From GCA-2701705 sp036163455 (GTDB lineage: Bacteria > Pseudomonadota > Gammaproteobacteria > GCA-002705445 > GCA-002716945): a stretch of 17,077 bases of DNA. A program made the translations under genes and the position numbers. The stretch covers positions 1-17,077 of the forward strand of contig JAYZKL010000059.1 of NCBI GenBank assembly GCA_036163455.1, written 5' to 3'. Positions 8,833-16,073 of this stretch are shown here, piece after piece. The notes beneath the pieces were generated by a model, which did not search any database, was not told the origin of the DNA, and saw only the letters and a list, made by a program, of their open reading frames with translations. Positions within the stretch are counted from its first letter, which is position 1. Each line of letters begins with the position of its first letter.

Positions 8833-10301
8833 TTAAGGCCTCCTGATAAGATTAAATTTGAGATACTTTCAGAAATCCCAACTGTAAAAGTTGTATCTAT
8901 ACCCAAATATAACGTGAGAGTTGTCAATATAAGAATACCTAAACCCTGGTGAGTCATGATAGACTGAGATCCTGATTTATCTGTTTCAAGAAAATATATT
9001 TTTTCAATAAGCTTCCAGATATAAAATAAGGTCATAAAAGAAGTAACTAAAACAATTATACTTAAATACCAGAAATTGGAATCTAATATTGCTGTAACTA
9101 GATACCATTTACTTATAAACCCAGATGTTAATGGAATTCCAATCAACCCGAAGGATAGAATTACAAATGCAGCCATCATATAAGGATATTGCTTACCAAG
9201 GCCTGCAAGGTCTTCCGTATTAATTTGTTTGCTGGAAACAAAAATTGTTGCAATTATTAAAAATAATCCAGTTTTTATAATTGAGTGATTGAAAATATGT
9301 ACTAATGAAGCCGTTACACTTTCATTAGTAAATATCATTAAAGCAATGACAATGTAGCTCAGCTGAGCAATACTAGAAAATGCTAACATTTTTTTCAAAT
9401 CTAACTGCTTAATTGCATAAGTTGTGGTTAGTAATACTCCTATTACAGAAATAAATAAAATAAGTTCTATTAATGAATATTGTTCAAGGGGATTTATAAC
9501 ATTTAGTATGTCTAGAAAAACCCTTATCAATATATAGATACCAACTTTTGTAGAGGTGCCAGCAAAATAAGTAACTATTATTGAGGGTGAATAAGTATAA
9601 GTTCTTACGAGCCAAGTATGTAGAGGAAAAATAGCTGATTTAATAGCTATCCCAATAATCAATAATCCAATAGAGAAAATTAATGATTTTGGTATTTCAA
9701 TCAGTAGAAACTTTTCTGAAATATCAGTCATATTTAAAGTTCCTAAATGAGAATAAATTATACCTATCCCAAGCAGAATAAATACTGCACCAATACTCCC
9801 AACAAATAAGTATTGAAGAGCTGCAATATTTGATCCTTTGTGTATACCTTGTGAAATTAAAAAGTAGCTTGAAAGAGATGAAATTTCCAAGAATACAAAA
9901 AGGTTAAAAATATCATTCGTTAAAATAATTCCTGAGAAACCAATATTGCATAACAACCAGGCAATATAAAATAAGTAAATATTTTGAGGTTGTATTTCTT
10001 TTTCAATAATCTTTCTTCCTGATAATACACAAATGAAACTCATTAAATTTATTAAAAGAAGAAAATAGCAGGATAGTAAATCTGCTTGAAGTCTTATTCC
10101 GATTGGCGCCTTCCAGCCGCCTAACTCATAAAATATTGTGTTGTTTGTATGTACTTCAAAAAAGAGAAAACAAACAAGCAAGAGATTTATTAAAGATACA
10201 CTTAAAGTTAAGATATAAACTTGTCCTTTATCTCTGATAAAAAGGCATATAGGAACTATTAGCAGAGGTAAGACAAGAATTAAAATCGGTAATTGATTCA
10301 T
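8829..10301 (-). CDS. mrpD: MrpD/MnhD, Na+/H+ antiporter subunit D
   Basis: A 490-residue protein of typical MrpD length. It carries the full set of ion-path residues: E139 in FLEISSLSSY, K221 in IKSAIFPLHTWL, K252 in TKVGIYIL, and H335, H339, K343 in the later half. E139 and K221 correspond to MrpD E137 and K219, which from memory are essential in Bacillus pseudofirmus. The product is an inner-membrane subunit that conducts protons and couples to Na+ export. It begins 3 nt after the mrpC stop and overlaps the next gene by ATGA, so it is co-transcribed. Direct adjacency after mrpC supports calling this copy, rather than the two later paralogues, the canonical MrpD. Confidence 0.92.
   Translation of the reverse strand: MNQLPILILVLPLLIVPICLFIRDKGQVYILTLSVSLINLLLVCFLFFEVHTNNTIFYELGGWKAPIGIRLQADLLSCYFLLLINLMSFICVLSGRKIIEKEIQPQNIYLFYIAWLLCNIGFSGIILTNDIFNLFVFLEISSLSSYFLISQGIHKGSNIAALQYLFVGSIGAVFILLGIGIIYSHLGTLNMTDISEKFLLIEIPKSLIFSIGLLIIGIAIKSAIFPLHTWLVRTYTYSPSIIVTYFAGTSTKVGIYILIRVFLDILNVINPLEQYSLIELILFISVIGVLLTTTYAIKQLDLKKMLAFSSIAQLSYIVIALMIFTNESVTASLVHIFNHSIIKTGLFLIIATIFVSSKQINTEDLAGLGKQYPYMMAAFVILSFGLIGIPLTSGFISKWYLVTAILDSNFWYLSIIVLVTSFMTLFYIWKLIEKIYFLETDKSGSQSIMTHQGLGILILTTLTLYLGIDTTFTVGISESISNLILSGGLK
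8839..8844 (-). promoter_or_regulatory. Consensus Shine-Dalgarno AGGAGG for the NuoL/MrpA-N-like gene
   Basis: The minus strand reads AGGAGG, six nt before the ATG at 8832, inside the last codons of mrpD. It is the strongest ribosome-binding site in the window. It fixes the start and suggests this subunit is translated independently and efficiently despite the 4-nt gene overlap. Confidence 0.75.
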
Positions 10302-10304
10302 TAA

Positions 10305-10628
10305 TTAAATCTCATCAAGTTCATCTTCTTCAATTGTTTTATGTTCCTTTTTTATGCTTACTATTAATGCAAGTGCTAAGCTAGTAGTTGCAATACCGAC
10401 AACAATTGCTGTTAGTATCAGAACATGCGGCAAAGGATTAGAATAAATTGCTTCATTATCTATTAATATTGGTGGAACACCATCTTTTGTTTTGCTAATA
10501 ATTAAATAAAAGATGAAAACAGATGCCTGAAAGATATTTAAACCAATAACTTTTTTTATTAAATTATTTTCCCTAATGATTATGAATAATCCTATCAGCA
10601 ACAAGATAATGTCTAGTGTAAATAACAT
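10305..10628 (-). CDS. mrpC: MrpC/MnhC, NuoK-like subunit
   Basis: A 107-residue protein with three predicted membrane helices, the usual size for MrpC. The family signature NPLPHVLILTAIV is at residues 64-76, followed by the IATTSLALAL helix. MrpC is homologous to NuoK of complex I and forms part of the core membrane arm between the MrpA C-terminal region and MrpD. The ATG shares its first base with the mrpB stop (TAATG), and a GGAAAGG ribosome-binding site lies about 7 nt upstream within mrpB. The C-terminal tail is strongly acidic (EEDELDE). Confidence 0.93.
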   Translation of the reverse strand: MLFTLDIILLLIGLFIIIRENNLIKKVIGLNIFQASVFIFYLIISKTKDGVPPILIDNEAIYSNPLPHVLILTAIVVGIATTSLALALIVSIKKEHKTIEEDELDEI

Positions 10629-11047
10629 TAGCCAACCTTTCCTTTATTGAATGCATAAAAGACAAGTATCATTACATTGGCAACAGTTAATCCAACGCCA
10701 ACTTCTACCAAGAAGATTCCCATAATTTGTCCATATTTACTATTAAGGCCAAGAGAATTATATTCTAGAAAGTTATCTCCTAATACCATTCCTGCAATTC
10801 CAACACCAACAAAAAGTAGCACTCCAAGACCCATTAAATTCTTTGAAAGACGTTGACTTAATAACTCCTCACCAACATTTATACCAAATATAATGTTATA
10901 TAGAATAAACCCTGAAGCTAGAATCACTCCTGCTTGAAAACCTCCACCAGGAGAATAATCTCCATGAAATTGAACGTAAAGCCCAAACAATAAAATCAGT
11001 GGTATGATTAACTTTGTTACAATCCTTAGAATTATTAGATCTTTCAT
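10628..11047 (-). CDS. mrpB: MrpB/MnhB subunit
   Basis: A 139-residue MnhB-domain protein with about four membrane helices. The signature SPGGGFQAGV is at residues 32-41 (after HGDY), and a second conserved region with VEVGVGLTVANVMI lies near the C-terminus. In Mrp complexes MrpB sits beside the MrpA C-terminal region and helps form the proposed Na+ route. Length is normal for the stand-alone form; in group 2 Mrp systems this domain is instead fused to MrpA. The ATG at 11047 overlaps the upstream stop (ATGA), and an AAAGGA lies just before it. Confidence 0.93.
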   Translation of the reverse strand: MKDLIILRIVTKLIIPLILLFGLYVQFHGDYSPGGGFQAGVILASGFILYNIIFGINVGEELLSQRLSKNLMGLGVLLFVGVGIAGMVLGDNFLEYNSLGLNSKYGQIMGIFLVEVGVGLTVANVMILVFYAFNKGKVG

Positions 11048-11547
11048 TGTTCCTTTTTTTCCTCTCTTAATATTCCAATTACAGAAATTCCAGCAATGAA
11101 TATGACCACAACTTCACCTAAAGTATCAAAGCCTCGATAACTTGCTAAAACTGAGGTTACAACATTAGGTATACCAATTTCTTGGTTTGTATTTTCTAAA
11201 TAGTAGTTAGTTACATATGAATCGCTAGCTTTAGATTCACCAAACTCAGGTAAATCAGAAATAATGTAGCTCAGTGAGATAGCAAGAAATAAAAACAAAA
11301 TTAAATTTGAAAGCAAAGGTTTAGTATTCTTTTTTGTAATAAAATCCATATGTCTTAAGCAACTTAAAAATAATATAGTCGAAATACCTGCCCCAACTGC
11401 TGCCTCCGTTAAAGAAACATCAGCCCCATCCAACAATAGAAAAATTAGCGCACATATTAAGCTGAAAATAGTAGTAGACATTATTGCTGAGAATAAATTC
11501 CTACAAAACATAATGTAGATAGAAATAATTATGAGTGTCAGTAACAA
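11044..11547 (-). CDS. Separate MrpA C-terminal module (MbhD + MbhE domains)
   Basis: A 167-residue membrane protein equal to the C-terminal part of MrpA. The MbhD/DUF4040 motif DVSLTEAAVGAGIST is at residues 43-57 and the MbhE motif SYRGFDTLGEVVVIF at 136-150, joined by a hydrophilic stretch. In archaeal MBH these are the separate subunits MbhD and MbhE; in standard Mrp they sit at the end of an 800-residue MrpA. Here they are fused to each other but split from the NuoL-like part. This module is thought to line the Na+ path. The start is uncertain: TTG at 11547 (no clear ribosome-binding site) retains the first hydrophobic helix, while the first in-frame ATG is at 11511 and would cut into it. 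Confidence 0.88.
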   Translation of the reverse strand: MLLTLIIISIYIMFCRNLFSAIMSTTIFSLICALIFLLLDGADVSLTEAAVGAGISTILFLSCLRHMDFITKKNTKPLLSNLILFLFLAISLSYIISDLPEFGESKASDSYVTNYYLENTNQEIGIPNVVTSVLASYRGFDTLGEVVVIFIAGISVIGILREEKKEQ

Positions 11548-11572
11548 AAAATGAAGTATAAAAATAGTAATT

Positions 11573-11860
11573 TTATTTCTCCTGATCTTCTTGATTTTTT
11601 AGAAAAACTTGAGATAGAGCATGAATTGCTGTTGTGCTAGTAATATATAAAAATATGAGTATCAGAAAAAGTTTTACTGAATACAATGTTAGCCCCGAAT
11701 TAATCATCAGTGCTGAAATTATTAAAAGAGTAGACAATGTATCAACTACCGATGCTGCATGAGTTCTAGAGAGAAAATCATTGAATCTAAAAAGACCAAG
11801 TGTCCCTATAATAAGTGTTAGACAACCAACTAACATAAGAATCGTTGATAACATACTCAT
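11573..11860 (-). CDS. mrpG: MrpG/MnhG subunit
   Basis: A 95-residue protein with three predicted helices. The family signature appears as GTLGLFRFNDFLSRTHAASV at about residues 19-38, followed by DTLSTLLIISAL and a late TSTTAIHALSQ segment that matches the conserved end of MnhG. MrpG is a small membrane subunit needed for assembly and activity of the Mrp complex. The start ATG at 11860 overlaps the mrpF stop (ATGA), with a GAGGT about 9 nt upstream. Twenty-five nt separate its stop from the TTG of the next gene, the largest gap inside the cluster. Confidence 0.92.
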   Translation of the reverse strand: MSMLSTILMLVGCLTLIIGTLGLFRFNDFLSRTHAASVVDTLSTLLIISALMINSGLTLYSVKLFLILIFLYITSTTAIHALSQVFLKNQEDQEK

Positions 11861-12123
11861 TTGGAAATACCTCTATTTTCAAAATATTTTAAAATAACAA
11901 TTGTTGATATAAAATTAATCAGCGCATAGACCATAGCAATATCAGAGAAGTCTACTTGATTACTAAGAGAGCTAATTAAAAGTATTAGTAGAACAATCTT
12001 GGTTCCCAATAAATTAGTTGTAAGTATTTTTGTAAAAATATCTTCTAGAGAAATAAATCTAATTATTGACATCAATATTGCCAAAGCAATGACAACAATA
12101 GTGATTGTATATATTTCAATCAT
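11857..12123 (-). CDS. mrpF: MrpF/MnhF subunit
   Basis: An 88-residue protein with three predicted helices. The C-terminal DIAMVYALINFISTIVILKYFE is a clear MrpF/MbhB signature. The central segment reads TNLLGTK. The Asn and GTK there resemble, from memory, the archaeal MBH-type and proteobacterial split-MrpA type rather than the Bacillus form. MrpF is one of the E-F-G accessory subunits on the flank of the complex. It overlaps mrpE by 8 nt and mrpG by 4 nt. Confidence 0.9.
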   Translation of the reverse strand: MIEIYTITIVVIALAILMSIIRFISLEDIFTKILTTNLLGTKIVLLILLISSLSNQVDFSDIAMVYALINFISTIVILKYFENRGISK

Positions 12124-12622
12124 GTATTTCGCTTTCAGTAGATTTAACCATAGAATCCATTGTATTTTTGAGCATGCTATTTTTAAATGGCTCTGCTAGC
12201 ACATGAATTATTAGATTATCTCCATTAATATCAATAGTTACTGTTCCGGGCGTAAAAGTAATTGAATTAGCATATAAAACCTTTCCAACTGCAGATTTTT
12301 GTGAAGCCTTTACTTTTATGACTGAAGGATTTATCTTTGCTTTTGGTGAAATTATATAATAACAAACTAAAATATTTGATAACACCATCTCTTTTATTAA
12401 CCAGAAAAAATATATTAATAGTCTAATAGGCTTAAAATTTAGCAAACTTGTCTCATGATCAATGATATCCATCTTATTTATTAGAAAAATTATCAATAAA
12501 GAAGAAAGCACTCCAAGGGCAACCATGCCAATTGTAGGAATACCGGAAAGTATCAACCAGAAAATAAAGACAACAAAGAATACTTTAATTAAATGATTGG
12601 ATTGTTTATAGTTCTCAAACAT
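12116..12622 (-). CDS. mrpE: MrpE/MnhE subunit, first gene of the Mrp cluster
   Basis: A 168-residue protein of normal MrpE size. It has two or three N-terminal membrane segments (about 11-27, 31-49 and 66-90) and a hydrophilic C-terminal domain. The diagnostic ANSITFTPGTVTIDI motif is at residues 118-132. MrpE is required for full antiport activity in characterised systems. The cluster starts with E rather than A, as in archaeal MBH operons. The 47-nt gap to nadC carries a perfect TATAAT, so the Mrp genes may have their own promoter in addition to read-through from nadC. Confidence 0.92.
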   Translation of the reverse strand: MFENYKQSNHLIKVFFVVFIFWLILSGIPTIGMVALGVLSSLLIIFLINKMDIIDHETSLLNFKPIRLLIYFFWLIKEMVLSNILVCYYIISPKAKINPSVIKVKASQKSAVGKVLYANSITFTPGTVTIDINGDNLIIHVLAEPFKNSMLKNTMDSMVKSTESEIHD

Positions 12623-12637
12623 CGCTCATCAGACAAT

Positions 12638-12666
12638 ATTATAACTATAATCATGCTAATTTACCA
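12638..12666 (-). promoter_or_regulatory. Candidate sigma70-type promoter for the Mrp cluster
   Basis: On the minus strand, TGGTAA (12666-12661), a 17-nt spacer and a perfect TATAAT (12643-12638) lie in the gap before mrpE. Initiation about 7 nt further on would leave an untranslated leader of only some 9 nt. The -35 match is weak, and AT-rich DNA yields chance -10 matches, so this is tentative. Confidence 0.35.
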
Positions 12667-12669
12667 TAT

Positions 12670-13500
12670 TCACTGAATCAGTAGTGATAAATCAAGAGCA
12701 TGTATATTTTTGGTTAAAGCTCCAATTGATATATGGGTAACACCTTTTAATGCATATTGATTTATGTTGTTTAGAGTGATATTGCCAGATACTTCAACAG
12801 GAATTGATCTAAGGATTTTTAAACTTTTTTTAAGCTTATTAACGGTAAAATTATCCAATAAAATTCTATCAATTTTCATTTTACTTAGTAGTTTAATCTC
12901 TTGAAAAGTCTTAGCTTCTACGATAATTGGCTTCTTATATCTTCTAATTTTTTTTATAAAACTATCCAAGTCATCTATTAGTTTCAAATGATTTTCCTTT
13001 ATCAGTATTGATTCAGATAGACTCATTCTATGAGGCTTACAACCAGCCTCAATGCATGCACAGCTCTGACCAATTCTTAGACCAGGTATTGTTTTTCTTG
13101 TATGCAATAAGATAAGTTTCTTATTTTGAATTTTTTTCACAAATTTTTTAGCAAGAGTCGTTGTCGAAGAGAGTGTCTGCAAAAAATTTAATATTGTTCT
13201 TTCGGCTTTTAAAATTGACTTCCCGTTACCTTTTATATTACAAACTACTTGGTCTTTTTTTACATTCTTTCCATCTTTCACTTTCCATGTTAATTTTATT
13301 TTAGAATTTATTTGTCTGCAGACTTCGTTTACCCAGTGTGTACCAAATAAAACCCCTTGCTCCTTAAAAATAATTTTTGCAGAAACATTTTTTTTGGATG
13401 ATATAAGATTAGATGTTATATCATTTTTAACACCATCTTCATGCAGTGCTGTTCTTACATCAGATTGTATAACTTTTTTGATTTTTTTATTAATCTTCAT
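12670..13500 (-). CDS. nadC: NadC, nicotinate-nucleotide pyrophosphorylase (quinolinate phosphoribosyltransferase)
   Basis: A 276-residue enzyme of normal length that converts quinolinate and PRPP to nicotinate mononucleotide in de novo NAD synthesis. Recognisable motifs in order: ERTILNFLQTLSSTTT (R101), TRKTIPGLR (R135, K136), HR at 157-158, LIKENH (K168), VEAK (E195), LLDNF (D216) and VSGNI (S238). The usual aspartate before TRKT is H133, and the usual GGGxNHR reads EAGCKPHR with several extra cysteines nearby (C147, C149, C154). The catalytic Arg, Lys and His residues I expect are kept, so it is probably active. ModD is the alternative in this fold but fits less well. The ATG overlaps the symporter gene by 11 nt. 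nadA and nadB are not in view. Confidence 0.87.
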   Translation of the reverse strand: MKINKKIKKVIQSDVRTALHEDGVKNDITSNLISSKKNVSAKIIFKEQGVLFGTHWVNEVCRQINSKIKLTWKVKDGKNVKKDQVVCNIKGNGKSILKAERTILNFLQTLSSTTTLAKKFVKKIQNKKLILLHTRKTIPGLRIGQSCACIEAGCKPHRMSLSESILIKENHLKLIDDLDSFIKKIRRYKKPIIVEAKTFQEIKLLSKMKIDRILLDNFTVNKLKKSLKILRSIPVEVSGNITLNNINQYALKGVTHISIGALTKNIHALDLSLLIQ

Positions 13501-14845
13501 TTTTTAATTCTTTAGAGTTATTCAGTAACTCCTTTGTTTTCGAAAAAATAAATGGACTTAGGAGTATTAGTGCAATCAAATTAGGAAGCGCCATCAATCC
13601 ATTCATAATATCAGCAATTAACCAGACAAGATTCAATTTGATTACTGCTCCTAGAGGAATAATAATAATCCAAAGTATCCTATAGTAAAGTACAATCTTT
13701 TCACCAAAAATAAATTCAGCACATTTTTCACCATAATAACTCCAACCAATAATTGTACTGAATGCAAATAGGACTAATCCAAAGATAACAATATATTTTC
13801 CAAAAAAAGGTAACCCTTGATTAAATGCAGATGTAGTTAATGCAGCTCCATTAATACCGCTAAGCCACTCACCGCTTATTAGAATAACAAATGCTGTAAT
13901 ACTGCAAACAATTAATGTATCAATTAATGGTTCTAGCATGGAGATAGATCCTTGTTTAATTGGACTATTTGTTTGTGCCGCTGCATGGGCAATTGGTGAA
14001 CTACCCAGTCCAGCTTCATTAGAAAAAACTCCTCTTGAGACACCAAATCTTATAGCAGATAACACAGTTGCGCCGGCGAATCCACCTGCTGCAGCTGTTC
14101 CAGTGAATGCTGAATTAACTATTAAAGAGAAAACATCTGGTATTAACATGTAATTATTTAAAATAATTATCAATCCACCAAATATATATAACAACGACAT
14201 TGTCGGTACAAGTTTAGATGCAATGTTTCCAATGCTTTTGATTCCTCCAAGAATCACTAAACCAACCAGTAATGCCGTTACAAAACCAATAACAGTTGTT
14301 GAAATTCCAAATTCTATGTTAATAACTTGTGATACTGAATTGACTTGTACCCCATTACCAATTCCAAATGCAGCTGTCATACCAAAGATTGCAAATAAGT
14401 ATGCAAGGAAGTGATATTTTTTATCTAGACCATTTTTTATATAATACATTGGCCCGCCCACAATATTATTATTGGAATTACGCTCTATAAAATAAATTGC
14501 TAGAAAAGCTTCGGCATATTTTGTAGCCATGCCAAACAATGCTGTAATCCACATCCACAAAATAGCGCCCGGACCACCTAAAAAAATTGCTGTAGCAACA
14601 CCAGCAATGTTTCCAGTACCAACAGTTGCTGATAAAGCTGTCATTAGTGATTGAAAAGAAGAAATATCGCCATCAGTTGCTTTTCCTTCTTTTATAAAAA
14701 GAGATTTAAAGCCATAAGCTATGTTTGTAATTGGAAAAGCCTTAAGACCGAATGTTAAATAAACTCCAACCCCAAGCAACAGAGTTAATGTAATGGGACC
14801 CCATACTAAACTGCTAATTTCATTAAGTAGATTGGATAAATTCAT
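13490..14845 (-). CDS. AGCS family sodium:alanine/glycine symporter
   Basis: A 451-residue, 11-helix-type transporter of normal AGCS length. The family signature FQSLMTALSATVGTGNIAG is at residues 64-82, and a second conserved block, GVFSNEAGLGSSPIAHA, at 272-288. Members import small neutral amino acids (D/L-alanine, glycine) with Na+, or H+ in a few cases, across the inner membrane. The exact substrate cannot be read from sequence. The start ATG overlaps the upstream methyltransferase-like gene by ATGA, and the stop overlaps nadC by 11 nt, indicating one transcript. Its place just upstream of an Mrp Na+ exporter fits sodium-coupled nutrition. The tail is hydrophilic and Lys/Glu/Asn-rich. 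Confidence 0.92.
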   Translation of the reverse strand: MNLSNLLNEISSLVWGPITLTLLLGVGVYLTFGLKAFPITNIAYGFKSLFIKEGKATDGDISSFQSLMTALSATVGTGNIAGVATAIFLGGPGAILWMWITALFGMATKYAEAFLAIYFIERNSNNNIVGGPMYYIKNGLDKKYHFLAYLFAIFGMTAAFGIGNGVQVNSVSQVINIEFGISTTVIGFVTALLVGLVILGGIKSIGNIASKLVPTMSLLYIFGGLIIILNNYMLIPDVFSLIVNSAFTGTAAAGGFAGATVLSAIRFGVSRGVFSNEAGLGSSPIAHAAAQTNSPIKQGSISMLEPLIDTLIVCSITAFVILISGEWLSGINGAALTTSAFNQGLPFFGKYIVIFGLVLFAFSTIIGWSYYGEKCAEFIFGEKIVLYYRILWIIIIPLGAVIKLNLVWLIADIMNGLMALPNLIALILLSPFIFSKTKELLNNSKELKNED

Positions 14846-16038
14846 TTTTTCTGAAAAACATTAATTACATTTTTACGAGACTGATTTTCGTTTTTAAGCT
14901 CAGCCATAATAAGGTCTGAGTAATGAGGAATATTTTTATGAATATCTAATTTAGTGCCAACAATAGATGAGTATTGAGTATATTCATAGTCTCTAGGGAT
15001 AAGTTTTAGAGCTTCATCAGGAGACTCCTGTGCTTCATTAAAAATTATAAGCAAACCATCTTTTTTTAGTCTTTGAATAACTTCATTCAGATAAGGTTTT
15101 TTTTCATTATCATTTTTTTTATTTAAAACATTTATCATTGTTATTACATCATAATCTTCATTTAACTTTATTATTTCACTATTTGAAGCCACAATGTTAA
15201 GTTCTTTTTGAAATCCTCGAGATAAATATTTCTTACAATCTCGATTTCCTTCTATATCTTTAGTAAAAATAGAAGCTTTAGTTATATTTATATAGTCACT
15301 TTGTAAAATTTCTGCAGCCAATAAACCATCTCCCTCAATCTCACAAAAGGTTTTAGCTTTTTTTCTGCCAAAATAATCAATAATTATTTTTTCTATAATG
15401 GCACTAAAAGTAGCATTAGAAATATTTTTAGAGACTATATTATATAAGCTTGCTTGATCTTTTACTCCCTCTTGTTTTAGTTTTTCAAAATATTTATCAA
15501 ACAAATAGTTTAGAGAGCTATTTTTTTTTGGCGGTTCTTTTTTACCAATTCTTATGGACATCACTCCATCATTTTCTGCCCAAATGTTACTCATACCCCA
15601 CCATTTCATCCTACTTCTAAAAATATCTTCAAGCGATGTTCTTGACCAATAATTTTTTTCTACTCCCTGTCTTTCAGCATATACCGGAAGAACAACATAT
15701 CCATTTTTATCGACAAGGTACATTAAATATCTTATAAATACTGCACCCCAATTATTTGCAAACAATGGAAAACTCAAACCTATATAAATGCGATGAAAAC
15801 TATGTTTTTTAAATGGATATAAAGCAGAAGCTATTTCATCACCCTTAATTTTATCAGTGAATTTTTTTGAATTAAGCGTTAGGCTAATCATATTCTCATC
15901 TGGTTTGATCATGCCATGCTTATCTCGAATATCTGAACAATAGTAATTTAAATCTTCTTCAATATATTGCTCTGATTTATGTAGAATAATATCAGTCATT
16001 GCTTTTTGAGATATCACAAATTTATGAGATAATAACAT
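14842..16038 (-). CDS. Class I SAM methyltransferase-like protein, uncharacterised, two-part
   Basis: A 398-residue soluble protein with no signal peptide. Residues about 225-340 read like a Rossmann methyltransferase: a weak motif I (FCEIEGDGLLAA, 231-242), a DYDVITMINVL acidic strand (295-305) and a late strand RLKKDGLLIIFNE (323-335). Motif I keeps Glu and two glycines but not a clean GxGxG. Residues 80-170 hold a second block (RIYIGLSFPLF, then LVDKNGYVVLPVY) that looks like the later half of another such domain. I do not recognise a substrate. It heads the leftward operon, overlapping the symporter gene by ATGA. No Shine-Dalgarno precedes the ATG at 16038; the next in-frame ATG is codon 14. 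An A9 run lies at 15531-15539. Confidence 0.5.
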   Translation of the reverse strand: MLLSHKFVISQKAMTDIILHKSEQYIEEDLNYYCSDIRDKHGMIKPDENMISLTLNSKKFTDKIKGDEIASALYPFKKHSFHRIYIGLSFPLFANNWGAVFIRYLMYLVDKNGYVVLPVYAERQGVEKNYWSRTSLEDIFRSRMKWWGMSNIWAENDGVMSIRIGKKEPPKKNSSLNYLFDKYFEKLKQEGVKDQASLYNIVSKNISNATFSAIIEKIIIDYFGRKKAKTFCEIEGDGLLAAEILQSDYINITKASIFTKDIEGNRDCKKYLSRGFQKELNIVASNSEIIKLNEDYDVITMINVLNKKNDNEKKPYLNEVIQRLKKDGLLIIFNEAQESPDEALKLIPRDYEYTQYSSIVGTKLDIHKNIPHYSDLIMAELKNENQSRKNVINVFQKK

Positions 16039-16073
16039 GAGAAGTTAGGGGCAACAACACCATCAAATTTCTT

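Noticed and set aside
5494..12622. Complex I (nuo) or membrane-bound hydrogenase operon.
   Set aside because: NuoL/M-like subunits are present, but no Fe-S, flavin, NuoH-like, NuoB/D-like or NiFe genes are seen, while MnhB, C, E, F and G are all present.
13938..14153. Open plus-strand frame rich in Ala/Pro inside the AGCS symporter gene.
   Set aside because: It is antisense to the conserved signature block of the symporter, and the composition follows from the opposite strand. The same applies to 14223-14414, 11999-12199 and 5954-6208.
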